64,000 nucleotides of DNA from Bacteroidales bacterium (GTDB lineage: Bacteria > Bacteroidota > Bacteroidia > Bacteroidales > UBA932), in NCBI GenBank assembly GCA_017519185.1, contig JAFWSX010000024.1, positions 44,581 to 108,580 of the forward strand. Reading direction: 5' to 3'. Each line of letters begins with the position of its first letter. Within the stretch, counting starts at the first letter, position 1. Both the position numbers and the translations under genes were made by a program. This document shows positions 42,344 through 51,528 of this stretch, one piece after another. The notes under the pieces were generated by a model. The model searched no databases, was not told the origin of the DNA, and was given only the letters and a program-made list of their open reading frames with translations.

Positions 42344-42898
42344 TCAATCGTCCAAATAGGCAACCTTTTCGGGGTGAAGGCCGGCAATCGGCAGACTCTT
42401 GTAGATGCGCTGCATCCTTTTCATATCCTCATAGGCATCATCGGTGAGTTCGAACTTCTCTCCGCGGGACACTCGCTTGTTCTTCCAGTCGATGTAGCCC
42501 AGATAGACAGGCACGTTGGCCTTCTTGGCGATATAGTGGAAGCCTGTGCGCCACTCCTTAACAGCGGCGCGGGTTCCTTCCGGAGCCATTCCGTAGTGGC
42601 ATACTTCACTGTTGTTGAAGAGGTTGACGATCTGTATCATCACGTTCACCTTGCGGGTAAGCGGCACTCCTCCCATCCTGCGGATGATGGGGCCGAGCGG
42701 GAAGATGAAGAACTTCTCCTTCACGAGAATGGTTATCTTGTTCCCTATCGCTGTATAGTACAGATATGAAATCGGCAGGTCCCAGACCGTAGTGTGCGGC
42801 ACTCCCATTATGAGAGCCTTCTTCTCCGGCACCGCCGGGGTCACGGCCGTCCAGCCGAGGATTTTTTCAAAGATGAATTTTGCAGTTTTCTGTCTCAT
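42344..42898 (-). CDS. PlsC-like lysophospholipid acyltransferase family protein
   Basis: The 184-residue protein carries the acyltransferase HX4D motif in PHTTVWD (residues about 34-40), a GGVPLTR block and an APEGTR block, the three signatures of the glycerolipid acyltransferase family. It would transfer an acyl chain to lysophosphatidate or another lysolipid at the inner membrane. It is shorter than classical PlsC (about 240), as is common for the Bacteroidota version. It begins 2 bp after the stop of the topoisomerase gene, so they are co-transcribed. Confidence 0.85.
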   Translation of the reverse strand: MRQKTAKFIFEKILGWTAVTPAVPEKKALIMGVPHTTVWDLPISYLYYTAIGNKITILVKEKFFIFPLGPIIRRMGGVPLTRKVNVMIQIVNLFNNSEVCHYGMAPEGTRAAVKEWRTGFHYIAKKANVPVYLGYIDWKNKRVSRGEKFELTDDAYEDMKRMQRIYKSLPIAGLHPEKVAYLDD

Positions 42899-42900
42899 TT

Positions 42901-44769
42901 CTACTGGGCTTCTTCCGTATTGTCGATGTCGCTGCGGAGGTTTTCCCTGATGAAATCAAGACGGACGCTGTCGTTCTCTCCCATATAGAATTCCAGAAGG
43001 TCGGCTATGTTGTCTTCCTTGGTCAGGCGCACCGTCTCGAGCTTGATGTCGTCGCCGATGAACCCCTTGAACTCGTCGGGGGATATCTCGCCGAGACCTT
43101 TGAAACGGGTGACCTGGGCATTCTTGCCGAGTTTCTTAGTTGCGGCCTCCTTCTCTGACGAGCTGTAGCAGTAGATGTTGTGGGCCTTGTCCGCCACTCT
43201 GAACAGAGGGGTCTGGAGAATGTAGACGTGGCCTGCGCGCACCAGCTCAGGATAGAATTTGAGGAAGAAAGTGAGCAGAAGCAGACGGATGTGCATACCG
43301 TCCATATCGGCATCGGTCGCTATCACCACATAGTTGTAGCGGAGATTGTTGATGTCTTCGTCTATGTTGAGGGCTGCCTGCAGCAGCGCGAGCTCTTCGT
43401 TCTCGTAGACGTCCTTCTTGGAAGCCTTGTAGCTGTTCAGCGGTTTTCCCTTGAGGCTGAAAACCGCCTGGTTGACGGTGTTGCGGATCTTCTTGATGGA
43501 GCCTGAAGCCGAGTCACCCTCAGTGAGGAATATCATCGAGCGGGCGGCGTCCTCACCCTTGTCGGTGAAGTGGACCTTGCAGTCGCTGAGCTTCTTGTTG
43601 TTGAGGGAAGCCTTCTTGATGCGCTCCTTGGCCTCCTTGCGGATGCCCTGGATGGCCTTGCGTTCCTTCTCCGACGCCAGGATCTTCTGCAGCAGGATAT
43701 CGGCCGTAGCTGGATGTTTGTGCAGGTAGTTGTCGAGTTCCTTGCTGATGAAGTCGCCCACGAACTTCTGGATGGTCGGGCCGTCCTTAGACATATTCTT
43801 GCTGCCGAGCTGCACCTTGGTCTGGGCCTCGAACTCGGGCTCCTGCACGCGGATGCTGATGGCGCCTATGATGGACTGGCGGGTGTCCGCCGGAGTGAAA
43901 TCCTTCTTGTAGAACTCCTTGAGCGTCTTGCCCAGAGCCTCCTTGAATGCCGCCAGGTGCGTACCTCCGAGGATGGTGTTCTGTCCGTTGACGAAAGAGT
44001 ATATGTTCTCGCCGTACTTAAGGCCGTGGGTGATGACCACTTCGATGTCCTGGCCGCTGAGATGGATGGGTTCGTAGAGAGGCTGCTCGTCGAGACTGTC
44101 GTTCAGCAGGTCGAGCAGTCCGTTTTCGGACTTGAAGACTTCCTTGTTGTAGATGAGCTGGAGACCTACGTTCAGGTATGCGTAGTTCTTGAACATCGTC
44201 ACGAGGATGTCGTTCTGGAAAGCATATCCCGGGAAAATCTCTTCATCGGGAATGAAGCTCACCATCGTGCCGTTCTTCTCGTTCGTGTCGGACTCTTCCC
44301 TGCCGAGCAGCTTGCCGCGCTCGAACTGTGCACGCACCGTGCGTCCGTTACGGAAAGCCTGCACGGTGAAACTGCTGGAGAGCGCGTTGACGGCTTTAAG
44401 GCCGACACCGTTCAGGCCGACCGACTTCTTGAAAACCGCATTGTCGAACTTGGCACCCGTGTTGAGCTTGCTCACGGCGTCCACCACTGACTCCAGCGGA
44501 ATGCCGCGGCCATAGTCCCTGACGGTGACGCAGTTGTCGGCGAGGGTGATCTCGATGCGCTTGCCGAAGCCCATTGCGAACTCGTCGATGGAGTTGTCGA
44601 CGACCTCCTTGGTGAGGACGTAGATACCGTCGATGGGATTGTTGCCGTCTCCCCTTCTACCAATGTACATAGAAAGCCTGCGGCGGATGTGCTCCAGGCC
44701 GTCAAGGGTTACGACTTTATCCTTGGTGTAACTGTCTTCGAGCTGCTGCTTCAGTAAATCTTCTGCCAT
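42901..44769 (-). CDS. parE: DNA topoisomerase IV subunit B-type ATPase
   Basis: From the ATG at 44769 (MAEDLLKQQL) the protein has 622 residues. GHKL ATPase motifs are VVDNSIDEFAMG and GRGIPLE, then KSVGLNGVGLKAVNAL; the TOPRIM part includes FLTEGDSASGS and ATDADMDGMHIR. The length and the TOPRIM context fit ParE/GyrB, and the lack of a GyrB-type insertion favours ParE. The ParC partner is not in this window. It lies 48-70 bp downstream of the histidine kinase gene and 2 bp upstream of the acyltransferase gene. Confidence 0.9.
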   Translation of the reverse strand: MAEDLLKQQLEDSYTKDKVVTLDGLEHIRRRLSMYIGRRGDGNNPIDGIYVLTKEVVDNSIDEFAMGFGKRIEITLADNCVTVRDYGRGIPLESVVDAVSKLNTGAKFDNAVFKKSVGLNGVGLKAVNALSSSFTVQAFRNGRTVRAQFERGKLLGREESDTNEKNGTMVSFIPDEEIFPGYAFQNDILVTMFKNYAYLNVGLQLIYNKEVFKSENGLLDLLNDSLDEQPLYEPIHLSGQDIEVVITHGLKYGENIYSFVNGQNTILGGTHLAAFKEALGKTLKEFYKKDFTPADTRQSIIGAISIRVQEPEFEAQTKVQLGSKNMSKDGPTIQKFVGDFISKELDNYLHKHPATADILLQKILASEKERKAIQGIRKEAKERIKKASLNNKKLSDCKVHFTDKGEDAARSMIFLTEGDSASGSIKKIRNTVNQAVFSLKGKPLNSYKASKKDVYENEELALLQAALNIDEDINNLRYNYVVIATDADMDGMHIRLLLLTFFLKFYPELVRAGHVYILQTPLFRVADKAHNIYCYSSSEKEAATKKLGKNAQVTRFKGLGEISPDEFKGFIGDDIKLETVRLTKEDNIADLLEFYMGENDSVRLDFIRENLRSDIDNTEEAQ

Positions 44770-44838
44770 GTCGGGATTTTCGCGACGCAAATTTAACCAA
44801 ATTAATCAATTGTCGCGAACCCATTTATTAACACAATA

Positions 44839-47800
44839 TCAACCTAATAATTTGGGCAGGACGATGACGAAAGCGGCTCCTCCCATATCCGAAGTGCGAT
44901 ATGAAATCCGGCCGGAACTCTGCTCCACGATGCTGCGGGATATGGCCAGTCCGAGGCCGGTGCCAGACGACTTAGTGGTGAAGTTGGGTTTGAAGAGTTT
45001 GCTGCGGTTCTCGGGGCTCACGCCGGGGCCGTTGTCCTCGATGGAGATGGAATATTCTCCCTTGCCGGCATCTGCCACAGTGACGCGGACCTTGCCGTCG
45101 GGAATCTGCTCCACGGCCTGGACGGCGTTGGAGATTAGGTTGACGAAGGCCCTGATCATCTGTTTCTTGCGGACGCGCACCAGAGGCTGCTCCACTTCGC
45201 AGCGGTAAGACACTGTGATGTCGTCGCGGCCTCCGAAAAGCACCACCTGCTCCGACAGCAGCTCGTCGAGGTTCTCCACCGTCTCCTCCTCGCTGTAGAA
45301 CTTAGAGAACTGGGAGAACTCGTTGGCAGTCTCGGAAAGGATGTCTATCTGCTCCAGCAGGGAGTGGCTCAGCTCCTCGAAGCGGTCTTCCCAGCCGGGA
45401 ACGTTCTGCTTCTTGAGCCTCATCATATGCTGAATGCTGAGCCTCATCGGCGTCAGGGGATTCTTGATCTCGTGGGCAATCTGGCGGGCCATCTCCTTCC
45501 ACGCCTGCTCCCTCTCGGTCTCGGCAAGGCGCTGCGTGCTCTCTTCCAGGTCGTCCACCATCTTGTTGTAGGCCTGGACAAGCACTCCCAGTTCATCTTT
45601 GGTATTGCGGTAGTTGATATGCTCGTTGCGCAGACCGTCGAGGGCAAGGGATTCCATCTTCCGCTTGATCTCGGTCAGAGGCCTTGAGATGGAGTTGGCA
45701 AACATAATACCTATCAGCAGGCCTGCGATGAGGATCAGCAGGTAGATGTTCACGATGGTCGCCACGGACTGCAATGCATCGGCCTGCAGTTCGGAGCTCG
45801 TGCTGATGAACGGAATGTTCGCCACGGCCACCAGCGAGCCGTCCACGTTGAACAGAGGCGCGTAGATCGAGAAATATTTATTGCCGGCTATGACCTCTTC
45901 CGCGATGTAGCGCGAAGCGTCTTTCTTGACGATGTTGTAGAACGCGTCGTGGTTCATACGGGAGCCCATTATGAACTGCTCGAAGAGCTCAGGTTTGGTG
46001 GAGCGGATGAGCGAGCCGTGCGTGTCGTAGAGGTTCACGTCGCTCTGGGTGTTGCCTGCCACCCTCTTCATCGCCTCGTAGAGCTGGGTGATGTCGAGGT
46101 CGTTGTAGCGCAGGGTGTACTGGCAGAACTCCGACAGGGTAGCCTGCACGATGGTCATCTTGCTCACCATCTGCTCCTCGCTGTTGGCCTTGCCCCTGTT
46201 CAGGGTATAGAGGATGGTGCCCACTCCCACGCAGATGAGCGCTGTGGCCAGCGAGATCACTATCACGAAGGTTATCTTCCTCTTGAACGAATGGGCAGGC
46301 AGGTTCAGCAGGGAGCGCCGGCGCATCCTGTGGGTGCCTATCATTACGATGGCCACAAAGAGCAGGAACAGGTACGACAGCGACACGAGATATGAGTAAA
46401 GCGGCGTGACGGCGCGGGAAATCACTATGACGTCGTCGTCCGAGAGCTTGTTCACGAAATGGACGAAGCCGTCGCTGCGGTCCTCGTGGTAGCCGATGCC
46501 CATTTCGTCGTAGGGGCTCCTCGAAGGATAGCTGAAATCGCCCGATGAAGACACCAGCCTTCCGCTTGCATATTTCGCATAGGAGTACTGCTCGGGTATC
46601 GAAGTCCGCACATTGTCGGAAGTCATCATCCCGTCAGGATAGACGAAGGTGCCGCTCTGCGACTTGCGGACTATCTCGATGTAGAGCCGGGCTGTCTGGT
46701 AGGTCTGGTAGTTGATGTATGTGAACAGGCCGATGTACACCGTCTTGCCATAGTAGTTGTTCATATAGAAGAAACGGGACGTCGGGGCCAGCTGCACGCC
46801 GTAGCGGGTGATCTCGTCGCTGTAGAAGTCGTAGCAGTCCACCGCCTGGGTGTACTGGTCGATGAGCAGCTTGCTGTTGCTCTCGCAGGTGGTCACTGCG
46901 ATGTCGTACTTCTGGCTGAAGTTGCTGTAGAGGTAGCGCTCCAGGATCCTGTTCCGGATGACTTCGGTTCCTCCTTCCGCCCAGAAACTCAGCATTCCGA
47001 TCAACTGGTCGGAGGCCACGGGGTTCTCGATCTCCCGAAGCTGGATTTCGAGCGAGAGGTCGCGGTCCACCGCCATACGGTTGGTGCGGACCAGATTGGT
47101 CCTGACCTCCTTGTCCCTGCCCTGGATGGCCACTGTCATCACGGTGTAGATCGCAGCCACTGCAGAGTAAAGTATTATGCTCTTGAGCGAGGTGATGCTG
47201 AAGCGGCCGTGCCCTCCCCACACAGTCAGTGTCAGCTGTATCATCAGCAGCAGCGCCAGGAAGAGCAGCGCATAGGACAGGTAGCTCATCACGGTATAGA
47301 CCGACAGTTCGGTGATCCTGTAGAGGTCGAGCACAATGCTCGAGTTTCGTATCAGCGAGCGGAGAGTGAAGTGGATGTAGAGGGCGAACAGAACGGTCAG
47401 CAGCGTCAGGATCCAGCCGACGAGACGCCTGCTGCCCTGGGGCATAGAAAGCACCTTCTTGTAGAGCGTCCTCCGCATCAGGAACGCAGACACCACTGCC
47501 ATTATTATGAAGAGATGGACTGCCAGCATACTGGCGAAGGAGTTGAACCACCTTGCATCAGCATAGAGCAGAGGCGAGAAAATCCGCGAGTCGGAGTCCA
47601 CCCTTCCGAAGAGGAACAGGGCATATACCAGCACCAGAGTACCGACGCCCAGTGCCACAAGGAATGAAGTGCGGCTGCGCTCGCTGACGTGGTAGTAGAG
47701 CACCGCCAGGATTATCAGCAGCAGCGCGATGAACCTCAGCGAATAGTCACGGTAGACTATGGTAGACGCCGAGGCCGGGACAATGGAGAACAGCGGATTG

Positions 47801-48399
47801 CCGTCGCTGCCGCGGACGAACAGGCCGTTGTTGACGTCGAGCGTGGATGATGTGAAACCCTTTCCCATTCCGAGCGAGGGGTTCATCCTGCTCACGATCT
47901 GCATATTGTCGGAAGGATACTCATCCTTGATCCGGATGCCGGTGATGATCTTGGTGGTGCCGCTGGAGTATGCCTTGACCACATACCACGACAGGCCGAG
48001 GTTCACATAGCTGTCCTTTTCGGTTATATATGCCAGCGGAGTGCTGTAGAGGTTGTCGTTGCTCATAAAGTGCAGACGATACCACAGCGGCGGCACGTCC
48101 ACCTCGTCGTTGCTTATGGAGAATTCGTTGACCCACGACTGCAGGGTGTCCGCATTATAGCGGTAGAGCACCATATCGTCGGGGAATCCGGGCAGTTCTA
48201 TCCACTCGTCGACCGGCATTTCCTGCACCTGGCGGACATATTTGTCCATCAGCTTCTGCTTCTTGAGCAGGTGCCGCTCCACCCTGGCCACCTGCCTGCT
48301 GTCCAGCCTCTGCGTCACGGGCGTGATGAACGAGAGCAGGAATGCCAGCAGAGCTGTCACCGCTAGTATGATGGAGATGTGTCTGGCGTCGGCCTTCAT
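44839..48399 (-). CDS. Very large membrane-bound NtrY-like histidine kinase
   Basis: The 1186-residue protein has a first helix at about 8-28, an extracytoplasmic segment, then seven or so helices at about 215-445. A second periplasmic sensor region (about 445-650) follows, then another helix pair flanking a PAS/Cache-like region (about 690-870). HAMP (near 885-935), HisKA with phospho-accepting His976 in AHEIKNPL, and HATPase (EDNGPGVS, GTGLGLAIS) complete it. HAMP plus HEIKNPLTPMRLS is NtrY-like. The natural partner would be an NtrC/NtrX-type regulator such as that at 52287, 4 kb away. It overlaps rlmH by 4 bp. The signal is unknown. Confidence 0.88.
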   Translation of the reverse strand: MKADARHISIILAVTALLAFLLSFITPVTQRLDSRQVARVERHLLKKQKLMDKYVRQVQEMPVDEWIELPGFPDDMVLYRYNADTLQSWVNEFSISNDEVDVPPLWYRLHFMSNDNLYSTPLAYITEKDSYVNLGLSWYVVKAYSSGTTKIITGIRIKDEYPSDNMQIVSRMNPSLGMGKGFTSSTLDVNNGLFVRGSDGNPLFSIVPASASTIVYRDYSLRFIALLLIILAVLYYHVSERSRTSFLVALGVGTLVLVYALFLFGRVDSDSRIFSPLLYADARWFNSFASMLAVHLFIIMAVVSAFLMRRTLYKKVLSMPQGSRRLVGWILTLLTVLFALYIHFTLRSLIRNSSIVLDLYRITELSVYTVMSYLSYALLFLALLLMIQLTLTVWGGHGRFSITSLKSIILYSAVAAIYTVMTVAIQGRDKEVRTNLVRTNRMAVDRDLSLEIQLREIENPVASDQLIGMLSFWAEGGTEVIRNRILERYLYSNFSQKYDIAVTTCESNSKLLIDQYTQAVDCYDFYSDEITRYGVQLAPTSRFFYMNNYYGKTVYIGLFTYINYQTYQTARLYIEIVRKSQSGTFVYPDGMMTSDNVRTSIPEQYSYAKYASGRLVSSSGDFSYPSRSPYDEMGIGYHEDRSDGFVHFVNKLSDDDVIVISRAVTPLYSYLVSLSYLFLLFVAIVMIGTHRMRRRSLLNLPAHSFKRKITFVIVISLATALICVGVGTILYTLNRGKANSEEQMVSKMTIVQATLSEFCQYTLRYNDLDITQLYEAMKRVAGNTQSDVNLYDTHGSLIRSTKPELFEQFIMGSRMNHDAFYNIVKKDASRYIAEEVIAGNKYFSIYAPLFNVDGSLVAVANIPFISTSSELQADALQSVATIVNIYLLILIAGLLIGIMFANSISRPLTEIKRKMESLALDGLRNEHINYRNTKDELGVLVQAYNKMVDDLEESTQRLAETEREQAWKEMARQIAHEIKNPLTPMRLSIQHMMRLKKQNVPGWEDRFEELSHSLLEQIDILSETANEFSQFSKFYSEEETVENLDELLSEQVVLFGGRDDITVSYRCEVEQPLVRVRKKQMIRAFVNLISNAVQAVEQIPDGKVRVTVADAGKGEYSISIEDNGPGVSPENRSKLFKPNFTTKSSGTGLGLAISRSIVEQSSGRISYRTSDMGGAAFVIVLPKLLG

Positions 48400-48869
48400 T
48401 CGTGGTGGTAAGGTTCCCCTTCGATAATAGTAAATGCCCTGTAAAGCTGCTCAAGGAATATAAGTCTGACCATCTGGTGAGAGAAGGTCATCTTCGAGAG
48501 GGACATCAGGCCGTCGGCTCTGTCATAGACCTTTTTGCCGAACCCCTGGCTGCCTCCGATGACGAAAACTACATTCTTTGAACTGTGGGCGAACTTTTGC
48601 TCCAAATGTTGTGCCCAACTCACCGAAGTAAACTCTTTTCCTCTCTCGTCCAGCAATATGCACTCGTCGGAGGTTGTCAAGTTCTTCAGGATCAGCTCAG
48701 CCTCCTTGTCCTTCAGCTGCTCCCGGCTGAGGCTCTTCACTCCTTTCAGCGCCGGTATGGTCACAAACTCGAAACGGCAATAATGTTCAAGTCTGGCACG
48801 ATAGATGTCTATACCCTCGCGCAGGTATCCGTCTTCGGTTTTGCCAACGACTATCAACTTTATTGTCAT
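48396..48869 (-). CDS. rlmH: 23S rRNA (pseudouridine1915-N3)-methyltransferase RlmH
   Basis: The 157-residue protein matches RlmH: MTIKLIVVGKTEDGYLREGI at the start, ILLDERGKEFTSVSWA, the SPOUT knot FVIGGSQGFGKKV and the closing MVRLIFLEQLYRAFTIIEGE followed by PYHHE. It methylates the pseudouridine at position 1915 of 23S rRNA on assembled 70S ribosomes. Its stop overlaps the histidine kinase start by 4 bp. A divergent promoter region lies upstream. Confidence 0.97.
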   Translation of the reverse strand: MTIKLIVVGKTEDGYLREGIDIYRARLEHYCRFEFVTIPALKGVKSLSREQLKDKEAELILKNLTTSDECILLDERGKEFTSVSWAQHLEQKFAHSSKNVVFVIGGSQGFGKKVYDRADGLMSLSKMTFSHQMVRLIFLEQLYRAFTIIEGEPYHHE

Positions 48870-48895
48870 CCGGATGGTTTATATCTTTATTATTG

Positions 48896-48932
48896 CAAAT
48901 TTAAGATAATGGCTTGATTTTTGTTAAATTTG
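48896..48932. promoter_or_regulatory. Divergent promoters of rlmH and the DUF4783 gene
   Basis: Minus strand TAAATTTG (48903-48896) lies 26 nt before the rlmH ATG. Plus strand TAAATTTG (48925-48932) lies 21 nt before the ATG at 48954. The two -7 boxes are identical; the -33 boxes are weak. Confidence 0.6.
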
Positions 48933-48953
48933 CGGCGTTGAATTAATAGAGAG

Positions 48954-49433
48954 ATGAGAAAATTATTATTTCTTGCAGTGCTTTCTTGTTTAGCGGTTCC
49001 GGTGCTCTCCTGGGCACAGGCTCCCGAGTTCATCCGTATGCAGATGCAGCCCGGCCAGACCAGGATGCAGAGCCAGCCGGCGTCTCAGCAGGGTCAGCCC
49101 CAGAACTCCAATGATGTCTTCACCTCCATCGGCAAATATATCGAGGCCGGCGACTCTGAGAAGCTCTCAGCGTGGTTCGCAGACAACCTCGAGCTCGACA
49201 TCACAGGTTCTGTCAACAGCTGCACCCGCAGCCAGGCCAAGCTCATAATGAAGAATTTCTTCAACAACAACACTCCCAAGAAATTCAGCATCATACACAA
49301 GAGCGGCCGTCCGCCTATGTCCTATGCTGTCGGCAGCCTGAGTGCCGGAGCGGACAAGTTCAGGGTGATCATCTACGTCCGCACCGACGAGGGGAAGAAT
49401 TCAATACAGCAGCTCCGAATCGAAAAAGACTAA
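48954..49433 (+). CDS. Secreted DUF4783 protein
   Basis: The 159-residue protein has a signal peptide (cleaved near residue 22, WAQA), a low-complexity Gln/Met/Pro-rich linker (about 28-50), then a DUF4783-type NTF2-like domain (VFTSIGKYIEAGDSEKLSAW, RSQAKLIMKNFFNNN, FRVIIYVRTDEGKNSIQQL). The family is common in Bacteroidota, and its role is unknown; NTF2-like folds bind small ligands. It is followed after 3 bp by a lipoprotein gene. Confidence 0.8.
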   Translation: MRKLLFLAVLSCLAVPVLSWAQAPEFIRMQMQPGQTRMQSQPASQQGQPQNSNDVFTSIGKYIEAGDSEKLSAWFADNLELDITGSVNSCTRSQAKLIMKNFFNNNTPKKFSIIHKSGRPPMSYAVGSLSAGADKFRVIIYVRTDEGKNSIQQLRIEKD

Positions 49434-49436
49434 ACA

Positions 49437-50000
49437 ATGCATAGATTCCTTACAATGATAGTGGCGGCCATTGCGGTCGTCACTTCTTGCAATAGCACCG
49501 CCCCGGACCCGGTGGCGCAGGCCATCGAGGCAGCCGCAATGAAAGATGCTGCCGGCGACTACAAGTTCCGCATCACAAGCCTGGAGAAGATCGACTCCAC
49601 CACCTTCCGCACCGAAATCGCGCGCCGCAAGGACCTTTTCGTCCTCAAGCAGCAAGCCGAGGATTTGTTGTTCCAGAAATACTACAAGGAAGGCAAAAGA
49701 CAGAACTCAGAGAATCACCGCCAGGCTATGGAGAAAGCCAGGATGAACCTCCAGTTCGTGGAATCCCTCGAGGAGAAACTGGCCGGAAGGCTTGACGAGA
49801 CGGCATACTACGACTACGTCTTCTCAGGCTATTCAGAGACCTCTGAAGGCCGTATGAACTATGACAATGTCTACGTCGCCATCACTCCCGGCGGCGAGGT
49901 CCTCAGCATGACCGCCAACCAGCGTGACCTCCACAAAGGCACCGGCCGTGTCATCCCCGGCTATCTGGAAGGCATCTCCTCAGAATCTGACGGCGAGTAA
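49437..50000 (+). CDS. Small lipoprotein of unknown function
   Basis: The 187-residue protein has a short lipoprotein signal (AVVTSC, Cys18) and an alpha-helical, charged body (about 60-130), rich in Lys/Glu/Gln. A conserved-looking VYVAITPGGEVLSMTANQRD follows near the end. I do not recognise a family. It is co-transcribed with the DUF4783 gene and ends before a bidirectional terminator. An envelope role is inferred only from the signal. Confidence 0.7.
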   Translation: MHRFLTMIVAAIAVVTSCNSTAPDPVAQAIEAAAMKDAAGDYKFRITSLEKIDSTTFRTEIARRKDLFVLKQQAEDLLFQKYYKEGKRQNSENHRQAMEKARMNLQFVESLEEKLAGRLDETAYYDYVFSGYSETSEGRMNYDNVYVAITPGGEVLSMTANQRDLHKGTGRVIPGYLEGISSESDGE

Positions 50001-50020
50001 AGTCAGTCGGTAAATTCACG

Positions 50021-50053
50021 AAAAAAGGCGGCTCCACACGGAGTCGCCTTTTT
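50021..50053. terminator. Bidirectional terminator between the lipoprotein gene and efp
   Basis: GGCGGCTCC (50027-50035), loop ACAC and GGAGTCGCC (50040-50048), with an A-run before and a T-run after, serve both converging transcripts. Confidence 0.9.
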
Positions 50054-50073
50054 CGTGCTGCGGAACCAGGCGC

Positions 50074-50640
50074 CTATCTTACGCGCTCGCCGTAGCTGCG
50101 GTCAACGGTATTGACCCTGATCTTGTCGCCCTGATTGATGAAGAGCGGAACCATGATCTCGGCACCGGTCTCGAGGGTGCAGGCCTTGAGTGCATTGGTA
50201 GAAGCGGTATCACCCTTGACAGCGGGCTCGGTGTAGGTCACTTCCAGCTCTACGTAAGTCGGGAGCTCACAGGTGAGGCACCTCTCTTCGTCAGCGTGAA
50301 AAATCATCTCCACCTCCTGGCCTTCTTTCATAAGGTCAGCATTCTCGATCATATCGAAACCAAGGTGAACCTGCTCGAAAGTCTCGGTGTGCATGAAGTT
50401 GTATCCGTCTTCATCTTTGTAGAGGAACTGATAAGGCCTGTGCTCCACGGTGATGAGGTCTACTTTCTCACCTGCACTGTAGGTCTTTTCGAGAATCCTG
50501 CCGTTTTCCAGATTGCGGAGTTTTGTCTTGACGAAAGCCGGGCCCTTGCCGGGCTTTACGTGTTGGAACCATACGATTGAAACGGGCTTGCCGTTGAAAT
50601 CCAGACAAAGACCGTTTTTGAAGTCAGCAGTTGTTGCCAT
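50074..50640 (-). CDS. efp: Elongation factor P
   Basis: The 188-residue protein is EF-P: FKNGLCLDFNGKPVSIVWFQ, then HVKPGKGPAFVKTKLRNLEN with the modified-residue loop (PGKGPA, Lys about 33), and the C-terminal ICVNTVDRSYGERV-type end. It relieves ribosome stalling at polyproline. The Lys in the PGKGPA loop implies a lysine-modified type. It is last in the cmk-ispH-efp operon, 9 bp after ispH. Confidence 0.96.
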   Translation of the reverse strand: MATTADFKNGLCLDFNGKPVSIVWFQHVKPGKGPAFVKTKLRNLENGRILEKTYSAGEKVDLITVEHRPYQFLYKDEDGYNFMHTETFEQVHLGFDMIENADLMKEGQEVEMIFHADEERCLTCELPTYVELEVTYTEPAVKGDTASTNALKACTLETGAEIMVPLFINQGDKIRVNTVDRSYGERVR

Positions 50641-50649
50641 ATATCTTTG

Positions 50650-51528
50650 TTATTGTTTGTTTATGATTTTATTCTGCAAATGTAAGTATAATTCTTCCAA
50701 TTGCCAACGGGGTGTTGAAGTGGCCCCGCAAATGCCCACGCTTTCGCCGTCGTGGAACAGCCCTTCGGGAATCTGCCCGCCGTCGATCCAGTAGGTGCGG
50801 GGGTTGTGCTTGAGGCACAGGTTGTAGAGCACGTTGCCGTTGGAACTTTCGCGGCCGCTGACGAACAGGATGATGTCGTGGGATGCGGCGAATCCGGCGA
50901 GGGCCTCGTGCCTTGCCGCCACCTGCTTGCAGATTGTGTCGAAGGCCTCGAACTCGCCACCTGCCTCTTCGCTTCTGCGGCGGCAGGCCTCAGTCAGTGC
51001 GGCATACTGCTCGGTGTCCTTGGTGGTCTGGGAAAACAGGGCAACGGGCTTGGAGAAGTCAATCCCGTCAATCTCCTGCACGCTTTCTACCACTACCGCG
51101 TTGCCGTCGGTGCGGCCCACGAGCCCGTTCACCTCGGCGTGGCCCTTCTTACCGAAAATGACCAGGGTGCCACCCTTGGCGCTGACCTTGCGGTACGTGG
51201 CTGCCACCTTCTTCTGGAGCTGGAGGACCACCGGGCAGGTGCAGTCGATGATGGTGATGTTGTTCCGCTCCGCAAGGTCATAGGTAGCCGGGGGCTCGCC
51301 GTGAGCCCTCACCAGCACCACGTCGTCGTGGATGGAAGCCATCTTCTCGGCATCGATTATCTGCAGTCCCTTGGAGGCCAGCCTTCCGATTTCCTGTGCG
51401 TTATGGACTATGGCGCCGAGCGAGTACAGCCGATCGTGGTCTGAAAGGTAGCTTTCAGCTTTCCTGACAGCCCTGACAACTCCGTTGCAGAAGCCTGAGC
51501 CGGCGTCTATTTCTATGGTCAGATTCAT
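50650..51528 (-). CDS. ispH: 4-hydroxy-3-methylbut-2-enyl diphosphate reductase
   Basis: From the ATG at 51528 (MNLTIEIDAGSGFCNGV) the product is 292 residues; a longer frame into cmk is rejected. The three cluster-binding Cys are in GFCNGV, DCTCPVV and the DTICKQVAAR segment, with LVRAHGEPP and the late SGRESSNGNVLYNLC. It catalyses the last step of the MEP pathway, giving IPP and DMAPP. The start overlaps the cmk stop (TGATG), so the two are translationally coupled. Confidence 0.95.
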   Translation of the reverse strand: MNLTIEIDAGSGFCNGVVRAVRKAESYLSDHDRLYSLGAIVHNAQEIGRLASKGLQIIDAEKMASIHDDVVLVRAHGEPPATYDLAERNNITIIDCTCPVVLQLQKKVAATYRKVSAKGGTLVIFGKKGHAEVNGLVGRTDGNAVVVESVQEIDGIDFSKPVALFSQTTKDTEQYAALTEACRRRSEEAGGEFEAFDTICKQVAARHEALAGFAASHDIILFVSGRESSNGNVLYNLCLKHNPRTYWIDGGQIPEGLFHDGESVGICGATSTPRWQLEELYLHLQNKIINKQ

